DNA of 17,438 nucleotides from Lachnospiraceae bacterium UBA1748 (GTDB taxonomy: Bacteria; Bacillota; Clostridia; Lachnospirales; Lachnospiraceae): the NCBI GenBank assembly GCA_002314855.1, contig DCHQ01000071.1, forward strand, positions 1 to 17,438. Direction: 5' to 3'. Shown in pieces: positions 1 to 5,525 of this stretch (the stretch's first letter is position 1; the number at the start of each line of letters is the position of its first letter). The notes beneath the pieces were generated by a model. It saw only the letters and a list, made by a program, of their open reading frames with translations, did not search any database and had not been told where the DNA came from. The position numbers were made by a program, and so were the translations under genes.

Positions 1-243
1 ATCTTCATCTACAATTAATCTCTCTTTGCTATCTGAAAGAACCTCTCTCACATAAAGAGCTGCCGAAACATCTTCAATGTTTTCTTCTGGATTATAAATA
101 ACCTTGCCTATTGACTCACTATATTTCATATATTGTGGTGCGACCAACTTCATATGGCCTAGCAAAATTGATCCCACAGCAAAATTGACAAATATTAATA
201 GTATAATTGTCCCGATGCTCCATATTAGTAGTTTAGTCTTCAT
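1..243 (-). CDS. N-terminus of an unidentified membrane-anchored protein (truncated by window edge)
   Basis: An open frame of 81 codons runs from an ATG at 243 to the left edge of the window without a stop, so only the amino-terminus is visible. Residues about 4-29 form one strong hydrophobic segment (KLLIWSIGTIILLIFVNF and onwards), preceded by two lysines, consistent with an uncleaved membrane anchor. The following roughly 50 residues are polar and acidic and probably lie outside the membrane. A strong GAGGAG ribosome site at 251-256 sits 7 bases before the ATG, which supports both the gene and its start. The layout resembles the beginning of a sensor kinase or another single-anchor surface protein, but no diagnostic domain is visible, so no function is assigned. 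It is separated by 124 bp from the cobalamin cluster and may be a different transcription unit. Confidence 0.7.
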   Translation of the reverse strand, partial: MKTKLLIWSIGTIILLIFVNFAVGSILLGHMKLVAPQYMKYSESIGKVIYNPEENIEDVSAALYVREVLSDSKERLIVDED

Positions 244-250
244 ATTCTCT

Positions 251-256
251 CTCCTC
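251..256 (-). promoter_or_regulatory. Ribosome binding site of the truncated membrane protein
   Basis: GAGGAG on the minus strand, 7 bases before the ATG at 243. It is a near-consensus site and fixes the start of the partial gene. Confidence 0.7.
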
Positions 257-274
257 TTTTGAATACTCTAATAC

Positions 275-296
275 TTTCATTTATATTTTAATGAAA
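275..296. repeat. Inverted repeat in the intergenic region before the truncated membrane gene
   Basis: Perfect 7-base arms TTTCATT (275-281) and AATGAAA (290-296) are separated by an 8-base A/T spacer. It lies about 32 bp upstream of the ATG at 243 and is not followed by a T-run that would make it a terminator on the minus strand. It could be an operator for the downstream gene or a chance AT-rich palindrome. The same 124 bp region has only weak promoter-like hexamers (TTGCTA 340-335, TATAGG 318-313, 16-base spacer, minus strand). Confidence 0.3.
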
Positions 297-367
297 ATGA
301 TACGTTAGCGCACCTATAAAAATACTAACTTACCTAGCAATTGGAAATCGGTATAAATGCTCCTTAT

Positions 368-610
368 CTACGGAAGGTCTTGTCGAAGAATATCCATAAT
401 AACATCATATGATTCTCTCTTGTGAGGTCTAGCGCAGTTCATACAGCTCTTCACATTATTTTTCGTCATCTCGAAGTTACCGCCACAATTCTGTCCCTTG
501 CTATATAATGGGCAAAAGCAAAAGAGACAGTTAAAATCCTCTTCGGGAATCCCCTTATGACACGGAAAATATTCACAATCTTTGTTCTGAAAAAATCTAT
601 AGTTTCCCAA
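368..610 (-). CDS. Small cysteine-rich, probably metal-binding protein (PF04071-type)
   Basis: This 80-residue protein carries eight cysteines (12, 17, 28, 31, 33, 42, 56, 59) plus histidines 18 and 63. The signatures are FFQNKDCEYFPCHKG, NCLFCFCPLY, CGGNF, SCMNC and a closing RPHKRESYD. This matches the 'cysteine-rich small domain' family as I know it, which is thought to bind metal but has no established biochemical role. The whole protein is the domain; there is no signal peptide or membrane segment, so it should be cytosolic. The start is a TTG at 610, with AAAGGAG upstream at a long 12-base spacing, and no in-frame ATG is available nearby. It follows cobS by 49 bp on the same strand, making it the likely last gene of the cobalamin operon. 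A role in cobalt or corrinoid handling is inference from position only. Confidence 0.8.
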   Translation of the reverse strand: MGNYRFFQNKDCEYFPCHKGIPEEDFNCLFCFCPLYSKGQNCGGNFEMTKNNVKSCMNCARPHKRESYDVIMDILRQDLP

Positions 611-659
611 TCTTAATAGATTCTCCTTTTCAATATTTTTTCATTATATCCAATTATCA

Positions 660-1430
660 TCATATGATGGTACTAATATAAAATCCAATTAGCATATACA
701 GCTCACATATCTGAAGAAAATATCCCGATGTATCTCCAGTAACGCCCCCAAGCTTCTTAACTACATTAATAACATAATAAATAACAGCAAGTACTGCTCC
801 TGTCAGCATAATAGTAGCCTGAATCAAACCACTAAGTATCACTATGGCACCCACACAGATAATAAGTATTATCACTAGCCATATTGCGATGCTGCTTTTC
901 GTTTTCTTCTCCTGCTCACCCATCATACTGCTAAGCATACCTGATTTTCTAGCGTTCGGAAAAAGCGTAGCAAGTATACCACTTATACATCTTGATATTA
1001 TAAAGCTTATACATACCGCTATAATACCAGCCCGCATACAACTACAAAAAACAGCAAAGGCTACTATCATATACACCACTTCATATATTACAGCAAAGGC
1101 ACCAACCCTTGAATCCTTTATAATCTCAAGCATTTTCTCTCTGTCTGTATGGCTAGCCAGCGCATCAATAGTATCCATATATCCATCAATATGAATCCCA
1201 CCCGTAATAAGAACTGGTATTGCAATAGCACCTGCGGCAAATATCATGTCACTCATACCTACAGCTTCACAAAGCATATTCCAGGCATACAAAATCACTC
1301 CAATAATCACACCAACAAACGGAAAAAAAGCTATGGCATACCTAGTATTCTTTTCTTCCCATTTCACCTGTGGCATTGGGACTACACTATATGTCATTAT
1401 CGCTGTCACAAACGCTCTGATTAAATTCAT
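660..1430 (-). CDS. cobS: Adenosylcobinamide-GDP ribazoletransferase (cobalamin synthase) CobS
   Basis: CobS is an integral membrane enzyme that joins GDP-activated adenosylcobinamide to alpha-ribazole or its 5'-phosphate, closing the nucleotide loop. The 256-residue protein has the usual family length and motifs: GGIHIDGYMDT at about 77-87 (acidic, metal-binding), REKMLEIIKDSRVGAFAV ending near 114, FPNARKSGM near 157-165, and GGVTGDTSGY near 228-237. Hydrophobic segments near residues 35-50, 60-77, 112-155, 182-222 and 240-256 fit a polytopic membrane protein. The ATG at 1430 is one base after the cobU stop, with GGAG from the cobU tail serving as ribosome site, so translation is coupled. 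It is the last pathway enzyme in the cluster. Confidence 0.96.
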   Translation of the reverse strand: MNLIRAFVTAIMTYSVVPMPQVKWEEKNTRYAIAFFPFVGVIIGVILYAWNMLCEAVGMSDMIFAAGAIAIPVLITGGIHIDGYMDTIDALASHTDREKMLEIIKDSRVGAFAVIYEVVYMIVAFAVFCSCMRAGIIAVCISFIISRCISGILATLFPNARKSGMLSSMMGEQEKKTKSSIAIWLVIILIICVGAIVILSGLIQATIMLTGAVLAVIYYVINVVKKLGGVTGDTSGYFLQICELYMLIGFYISTII

Positions 1431-1431
1431 A

Positions 1432-1980
1432 TCACTCCAAATTATTCATATATACAACTTCATCAGCAATATCACTAATTAGCTCTATTTCTTTGTTCAT
1501 TTCTTTTATATAAGCAATCGTTGCCGCATCATAACCTTGGCTCTCATCCTTCTCGTCCATTCTAAGCGCGACTATTATTAATTCATTTCTCTTGCCTAGT
1601 TCCAGTAATTTATTAAAAACCGGCTTATAATCGCTTTTTCTTTCAAACATATAGTTAGCTATTAAATTAGATAAATCTTCCATCAAAATAACTTTCTTAT
1701 TTAATGAATCATCTGTTAATCTATTTACCAATTCTTTATCTAATTCTTTATCTAATTCATATATCTCATCTAAATGTTCCAGATAAGGATCTTCTATGGT
1801 TTCAAGCCCAATGTCTTCTCGCATAGCTTTATGCTTAGCAATCTTTTCCTGTCCAAACTCCCCATATGGAATCATAGTAGCAATATAATATCCTCTTAAA
1901 TCAGAAAATCTAGTCCGGATAATATCCTCAGCATATTTACTTTTCCCAGAATTCATACCACCGACTACAAGTATAATCAT
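1432..1980 (-). CDS. cobU: CobU-type adenosylcobinamide kinase / cobinamide-phosphate guanylyltransferase (divergent)
   Basis: CobU phosphorylates adenosylcobinamide and transfers GMP from GTP to give adenosylcobinamide-GDP, the CobS substrate. The 182-residue protein has the family fold features: a P-loop GGMNSGKSKYAED at 7-19, YYIATM at 31-36, a KIAKHKAMRED segment (His50, the region of the guanylylated histidine) followed by IEDP, and VILMEDLSNLIANYMF at 97-112, equivalent to the usual LLxxCLTLWLxN strand. It is unusual near residues 136-150, where most CobU proteins have NEVGxGIVP; here the stretch reads VALRMDEKDESQGYDAA. The C-terminal IADEVVYM matches the family end. The ATG overlaps the cobT stop as ATGA. 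Position between cobT and cobS supports the call; retention of both activities is uncertain. Confidence 0.85.
   Translation of the reverse strand: MIILVVGGMNSGKSKYAEDIIRTRFSDLRGYYIATMIPYGEFGQEKIAKHKAMREDIGLETIEDPYLEHLDEIYELDKELDKELVNRLTDDSLNKKVILMEDLSNLIANYMFERKSDYKPVFNKLLELGKRNELIIVALRMDEKDESQGYDAATIAYIKEMNKEIELISDIADEVVYMNNLE
1732..1755. repeat. 12-bp in-frame tandem duplication inside cobU
   Basis: Two exact copies of TTCTTTATCTAA lie side by side at 1732-1743 and 1744-1755. On the coding strand they give the repeated peptide ELDKELDKEL at about residues 75-84 of CobU, in a charged helical stretch between the IEDP motif and the VILMEDL strand. The duplication keeps frame and is probably a harmless slippage product. 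Confidence 0.6.
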
Positions 1981-3041
1981 TGCTTTGTATACTGCTCCAC
2001 TCCTATATCATCAAATCTGGCTGCATCATAATACACCCTTATAGCCATATCTATCAGTGGTAGTATCGCAACTGCTCCAGTTCCCTCTCCTAAATGAAAC
2101 GCACCATCTATAACTGGGGTAAGCCCAAGTTCTTCACATGCATACTTCATGGCTATTTCACTACTCATATGTGAAGGTATAATGTATCCACTAACATCCT
2201 TGCAAATATAATAAGCCACTATGGCTGCTACGGAAGATATCACTCCATCCATAACTATAGGAATATGATAATACGCACCACCAAGGAATATACCAGCCAT
2301 ACCAGCAATATCCGCACCACCCACCTTGGACAATACATCTATTACATCACTTTTATCAGGTTTGTTAATCAGAATCGCTTTCTCGATAGCTGATATTTTA
2401 CGAATCACACCATCATCGCTAAGACCAGCTCCTCTGCCAACCATTAAGCTCACTTCTTTACCAAATATAACTGAAGCTATCGCAGCCGAAGTTGTAGTAT
2501 TTCCTATTCCAGCCTCTCCAGTACATATAATATCAACATGCTCTTCCTTACAGCGATCCACTTCCTCTATACCTGTAATTATCGCCTGCAGTACCTGCAT
2601 GCGATTCATCGCTGGTCCCTCGCATATATCATTGCAGCCACGCATTATATGTCTGTCAATCGTACCCGCTACAGACTCATTCATTCCCATATCAATTGGT
2701 TCAACTATAGCACCTGCATTCTTAGCCATTATCGATACGCTGGCTGTTCCAGCTACCAGCGAGCGGGCTATGTTTTGTGTGACACTACTGTCACTTTGTG
2801 ATACTCCATGTTTTACAACACCATTATCGCTGCAGCACACAAGAACTCTTCTATTACTTATATCAACATCAGTAGTTCTCTGAATAGAACCAATTCTAGC
2901 CACTAGCTCTTCTAATCTGCCCAGTCCACCAAGAGGCTTAGCCACTCCATCAAACCTTTTAACACAGGCCTGGTAATATTTAAGACTTACAGGCTCTATC
3001 TTATCTATATATTTTTTTAACAACTCATCACTATAATTCAT
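1977..3041 (-). CDS. cobT: Nicotinate-nucleotide:dimethylbenzimidazole phosphoribosyltransferase CobT
   Basis: CobT moves ribose-phosphate from nicotinate mononucleotide to a benzimidazole-type base, giving alpha-ribazole 5'-phosphate, the lower-ligand half of cobalamin. The 354-residue protein has the family motifs in order: KPLGGLGRLEEL at 35-46, CSDNGVVKHGV at 70-80, VTQNIARSLVAGTASV at 87-102, CTGEAGIGNTTTSAA at 173-187, LSKVGGADIAGMAG at 237-250, IIPSHMSSE at 287-295, and LGEGTGAVAILPL at 317-329. Glu319 fits the general base and Glu176 the second conserved acid. Residues in the base pocket differ from Salmonella (see findings). The ATG directly follows the TAG of the HAD gene and has no strong ribosome site of its own, suggesting reinitiation. 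The stop overlaps cobU by 4 bp. Confidence 0.96.
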   Translation of the reverse strand: MNYSDELLKKYIDKIEPVSLKYYQACVKRFDGVAKPLGGLGRLEELVARIGSIQRTTDVDISNRRVLVCCSDNGVVKHGVSQSDSSVTQNIARSLVAGTASVSIMAKNAGAIVEPIDMGMNESVAGTIDRHIMRGCNDICEGPAMNRMQVLQAIITGIEEVDRCKEEHVDIICTGEAGIGNTTTSAAIASVIFGKEVSLMVGRGAGLSDDGVIRKISAIEKAILINKPDKSDVIDVLSKVGGADIAGMAGIFLGGAYYHIPIVMDGVISSVAAIVAYYICKDVSGYIIPSHMSSEIAMKYACEELGLTPVIDGAFHLGEGTGAVAILPLIDMAIRVYYDAARFDDIGVEQYTKQ

Positions 3042-3824
3042 CTATTTATCAAGGCAATGCTGCTTTATCCAAAGAGCTTCGCCGTCCTCTTCATTACTTA
3101 AAGCAACATAGTCTGCTGCCTGCTTCACTTCATCCAATGCATTACCCACAGCCACTCCTGTGCCACAGCCTTTAAGCATTTCAATATCGTTATAATCATC
3201 ACCAAAGGCTAAAACATCGTTTATACTGATTCCATATTTTTTCGCAACCAGACGTATAGCATTAAGCTTCGTAGCCTTCTTATTCATAATCATTACGACC
3301 TGATTCTCCGATAAAACAGCATACAAATCATCTGGAAGAACTGCTTCTATTTGCGCAAGCTCTTTCTTAGAACCTGCTTCTACTATAACTTTATCGCCAA
3401 CAAAATCTTTAACTTCGTGAAAATCAGTTGTGGCAACATACTCAAAACCTGGCCATATTTCTTCGGATTTAAAGCTACTGTACATCATATCATTAGCTTC
3501 CATACATATATTACAACCAGGCAAAGCACTACGTAACTTATTAACAATATCAAGCGGATTTTCAATCCCATATCCGTCTATTAGTTCATCATCACAAGTT
3601 ATTACTGCGCCATTATGATATATGGCGAAATCATATTCTAAAAATGGTAAAAAGTTCTTTACCGATCTAATGGGTCTGGCAGTAGCTATTCCAAAAAGAA
3701 TCCCTTCTTCTTTAAGCTTTGCAATTACTTCTTTCGTATTATCAGATATTGTCTTATCACCAAGAAGTAAAGTTCCATCAAGATCAGTCACTACCATCTT
3801 TATATCCTTAAAATCCTTTATCAT
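3042..3824 (-). CDS. HAD-superfamily phosphatase of the Cof type
   Basis: This 260-residue cytosolic protein has all four HAD motifs: VVTDLDGTL with nucleophile Asp14 and Asp16, IATARP with Thr48, a lysine in NKKATKLNAI (182/183), and LAFGDDYNDIEML with Asp209, Asp210 and Asp213. A large insert between motifs II and III (about 75-180) is the Cof/type IIB cap. These enzymes are usually Mg2+-dependent phosphatases acting on sugar phosphates, nucleotides or cofactors; the substrate cannot be read from sequence. The gene opens with a strong AGGAGG site, 55 bp after azlD, and ends TAG immediately before the ATG of cobT. Since CobT makes alpha-ribazole 5'-phosphate and no CobC-type phosphatase is in the window, a role in removing that phosphate (or that of cobalamin 5'-phosphate) is a reasonable hypothesis, not a demonstrated function. 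Confidence 0.93.
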   Translation of the reverse strand: MIKDFKDIKMVVTDLDGTLLLGDKTISDNTKEVIAKLKEEGILFGIATARPIRSVKNFLPFLEYDFAIYHNGAVITCDDELIDGYGIENPLDIVNKLRSALPGCNICMEANDMMYSSFKSEEIWPGFEYVATTDFHEVKDFVGDKVIVEAGSKKELAQIEAVLPDDLYAVLSENQVVMIMNKKATKLNAIRLVAKKYGISINDVLAFGDDYNDIEMLKGCGTGVAVGNALDEVKQAADYVALSNEEDGEALWIKQHCLDK

Positions 3825-3832
3825 AAAACCAT

Positions 3833-3838
3833 CCTCCT
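3833..3838 (-). promoter_or_regulatory. Strong ribosome binding site before the HAD gene
   Basis: AGGAGG on the minus strand, 8 bases before the ATG at 3824. It is the closest to consensus in the cluster and sits in one of its few real gaps (3825-3879), so translation restarts independently here for the HAD-cobT-cobU-cobS block. I see no hairpin or convincing promoter in this 55 bp gap. Confidence 0.7.
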
Positions 3839-3879
3839 AACATATAAAAACTGTCATTTAGCACTATCATCAACTATAC

Positions 3880-4200
3880 TTATATAACTCTAAGAAGAAT
3901 CATATAAATAATCGTTCCTGCTAAAATGCTATAAATAGGATTACGCTTCAGGGCCTGCACTATAACAGTCAATATAACGCCTACCAAACCTGGCACAAAA
4001 TTGACATACTCATCGAATCGCATATCCTTTAAACAATATACTACCAGCATTCCCATTACAGCTGCTGGAAGTACCTTCCCAAGGTATTCAATATATGCAG
4101 GTGTCTTTTTCCTGCCAAATACAAAGAATGGAATAAATCGTATTAATGCTGTGACAAGCGCCATAATTAATATGGAAATTAAGACCACTGTATTACTCAT
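3880..4200 (-). CDS. azlD: AzlD-family small subunit of a branched-chain amino acid type exporter
   Basis: AzlD is the small membrane partner of AzlC; known pairs export branched-chain amino acids or analogues across the cytoplasmic membrane. The 106-residue protein fits the family length and has three to four hydrophobic segments (about 4-28, 40-57, 67-83, 88-106). The family pattern TALIRFIPFFVFGRKK followed by YLGKVLPAAVMGMLVVYCLKD is clear. The ATG overlaps the azlC stop by 8 bp, with AGAGG/AAGG sequences just upstream, so the two subunits are coupled as is usual for AzlCD. Its location between cbiC and the HAD-cobT block, inside a cobalamin operon, is unexpected. The transported substrate is not visible from sequence. 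Confidence 0.9.
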   Translation of the reverse strand: MSNTVVLISILIMALVTALIRFIPFFVFGRKKTPAYIEYLGKVLPAAVMGMLVVYCLKDMRFDEYVNFVPGLVGVILTVIVQALKRNPIYSILAGTIIYMILLRVI

Positions 4201-4870
4201 TAGCCTTACCTCTCTTTCTTATAATATCCAAAAGAGATAACAGCACCGTAATCACCACCATACTTGGTATAAGAAAATTGGCACCACCAAAGATTATTAA
4301 ACATACCACTGATGATAGTATTCCTATAATAGCTGGCATATGGTCTTTATTCTGAATCCACTGGTCCGTAACAATGCTTACGAAAAGCGCTGTAAGTGCA
4401 AAATCCACACCTGCAAAGTCAAAAGGAACCAGTTCACCCACTAGCGCACCAAGTACGCTACCTGTAATCCAGTAAATGTGATCAAATAATGATATATAAA
4501 AAAAGTCCTTTTTATCTAAAGAATCATCACTGCATACTAACGAATAGGTCTCATCGGTAAGTGCGAATATAATATATGGTTTATAAGGCTTTGTATCCTT
4601 ATATTTATCAACCATCGATATTCCATAAAAAAGATGTCTGGCATTTACCATTAGTGTTGTAAGCGCCACAGTAATCATACCAGCGCCAGCAGTAATAAGG
4701 TTAATTGCCATAAACTGCATGGACCCTGCATATATCAGCACGCTCATAATAAGCGCATAAAAAACACCATATCCATGATTTTGAAGTACTATACCAAACC
4801 CAAGTCCCAGCACCAAATAGCCTGCCATAACCGGAATTGTCTTTACAAAAGCTTTTCGTATCTTATTCAT
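4193..4870 (-). CDS. azlC: AzlC-family branched-chain amino acid type exporter, large subunit
   Basis: AzlC is the main membrane subunit of the AzlCD exporter. The 225-residue protein has the family hallmarks: PVMAGYLVLGLGFGIVLQNHG at the amino-terminus, LIYAGSMQFMAINLI near 45-59, the TTLMVNARHLFYGISM region near 71-86 (the usual NLRHxLYG motif reads NARHLFYG), and a later ALTDETYSL segment near 103-111. About five to six hydrophobic segments fill the rest, and the protein ends in a basic tail. The ATG at 4870 starts 18 bp after the cbiC stop with only a weak ribosome site. Codon use looks like that of its neighbours, so I see no sign of recent transfer. Its presence in the operon suggests a link to corrinoid metabolism or shared regulation, but this is inference. 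Confidence 0.9.
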   Translation of the reverse strand: MNKIRKAFVKTIPVMAGYLVLGLGFGIVLQNHGYGVFYALIMSVLIYAGSMQFMAINLITAGAGMITVALTTLMVNARHLFYGISMVDKYKDTKPYKPYIIFALTDETYSLVCSDDSLDKKDFFYISLFDHIYWITGSVLGALVGELVPFDFAGVDFALTALFVSIVTDQWIQNKDHMPAIIGILSSVVCLIIFGGANFLIPSMVVITVLLSLLDIIRKRGKANE

Positions 4871-4888
4871 ATCTATATAGTAAACCTA

Positions 4889-5524
4889 CTACTCTCTAAC
4901 CGTAATCATATACATAAGCGCATTGATTATAGCAGCTGCCACATTGCTTCCACCCTTACGTCCCCTGGCAACTATACACGGAACTCCAGATTCTATAATC
5001 ATCTCCTTGGCTGGTACCACATTTACAAATCCGACTGGCACGCCTACCACAAATGCCGGAGCAATCTTTCCCTCTTCCATAAGCTCGACTATTCGAACAA
5101 GTGCCGTCGGAGCATTACCACACGCGAAAATAACTGGTCCCTCAAGCCTCCCGGCCTTATCAACCGAGGCTGTTGCTCTGGTAGTACCATCAGCCTTGGC
5201 CTGCTTGGCCACATCATCATCTGACATATAACACTCTACTTTACATCCCAGCTTTTCAAGGGCCTTTTTATTAATACCTGACCGCGCCATATTAGTATCT
5301 GTGACTATCGTAGCCCCACTTCTAAGTGCATCAAATGCTATATCAAGAATATTTTCAGAAAAATACAGAGAATCAACATAATCAAAATCAGCCGTGGTAT
5401 GTACAACCCTCTTGATAATAGGTGCAAGTTTCTCATCTATTGGATGAGGAAGTTCACTTTCTATTATCTCAAAACTCTTCTTCTCTATATCAGAGGGCAA
5501 AACATTTTCTAATTCTATCTTCAT
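4889..5524 (-). CDS. cbiC: Cobalt-precorrin-8 methylmutase CbiC
   Basis: CbiC moves the methyl group from C11 to C12 of cobalt-precorrin-8, giving cobyrinate, the last corrin-ring step. The 211-residue protein has normal family length. Key signatures are the histidine in RVVHTTADFDY (His42, matching the catalytic histidine of CobH), SGATIVTDTNMARSGINK around 69-86, FACGNAPTAL near 133-142, a GVPVGFVNVVPAKE motif near 161-174, and ARGRKGGSNVAAAIINAL near 186-203. It is a soluble enzyme. The ATG follows the cbiP stop by one base, with GGGGAT in the cbiP tail as ribosome site. It closes the corrin-ring block and is followed by azlC after 18 bp. Confidence 0.97.
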   Translation of the reverse strand: MKIELENVLPSDIEKKSFEIIESELPHPIDEKLAPIIKRVVHTTADFDYVDSLYFSENILDIAFDALRSGATIVTDTNMARSGINKKALEKLGCKVECYMSDDDVAKQAKADGTTRATASVDKAGRLEGPVIFACGNAPTALVRIVELMEEGKIAPAFVVGVPVGFVNVVPAKEMIIESGVPCIVARGRKGGSNVAAAIINALMYMITVRE

Positions 5525-5525
5525 A

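Noticed and set aside
313..340. TTGCTA and TATAGG hexamers (minus strand, 16-base spacer) as a promoter for the truncated left-edge gene
   Set aside because: Both depart from consensus and the surrounding AT-richness makes such pairs common; kept only as a note in the inverted-repeat entry.
643..648. TATAAT on the minus strand between cobS and the Cys-rich gene, a possible internal promoter
   Set aside because: No reasonable -35 element lies 16-18 bases upstream and the region is AT-rich, so the match is expected by chance.
658..669. Perfect 12-bp palindrome CATCATATGATG at the end of cobS
   Set aside because: It has no loop, so it cannot form a terminator hairpin, no T-run follows closely, and it lies partly in coding sequence.
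2326..2883. A 185-codon open frame on the plus strand opposite cobT, and similar plus-strand frames opposite azlC, cbiC, cbiA and cbiGH
   Set aside because: They lie entirely opposite well-supported genes, have no recognisable motifs and no convincing ribosome sites; their low-complexity Ser/Thr/Ile/Pro content is typical of antisense shadows.
3825..3879. Possible terminator, promoter or riboswitch in the gap between azlD and the HAD gene
   Set aside because: The 55 bp contain no stable hairpin with T-run, no convincing promoter pair and are too short for a cobalamin riboswitch.
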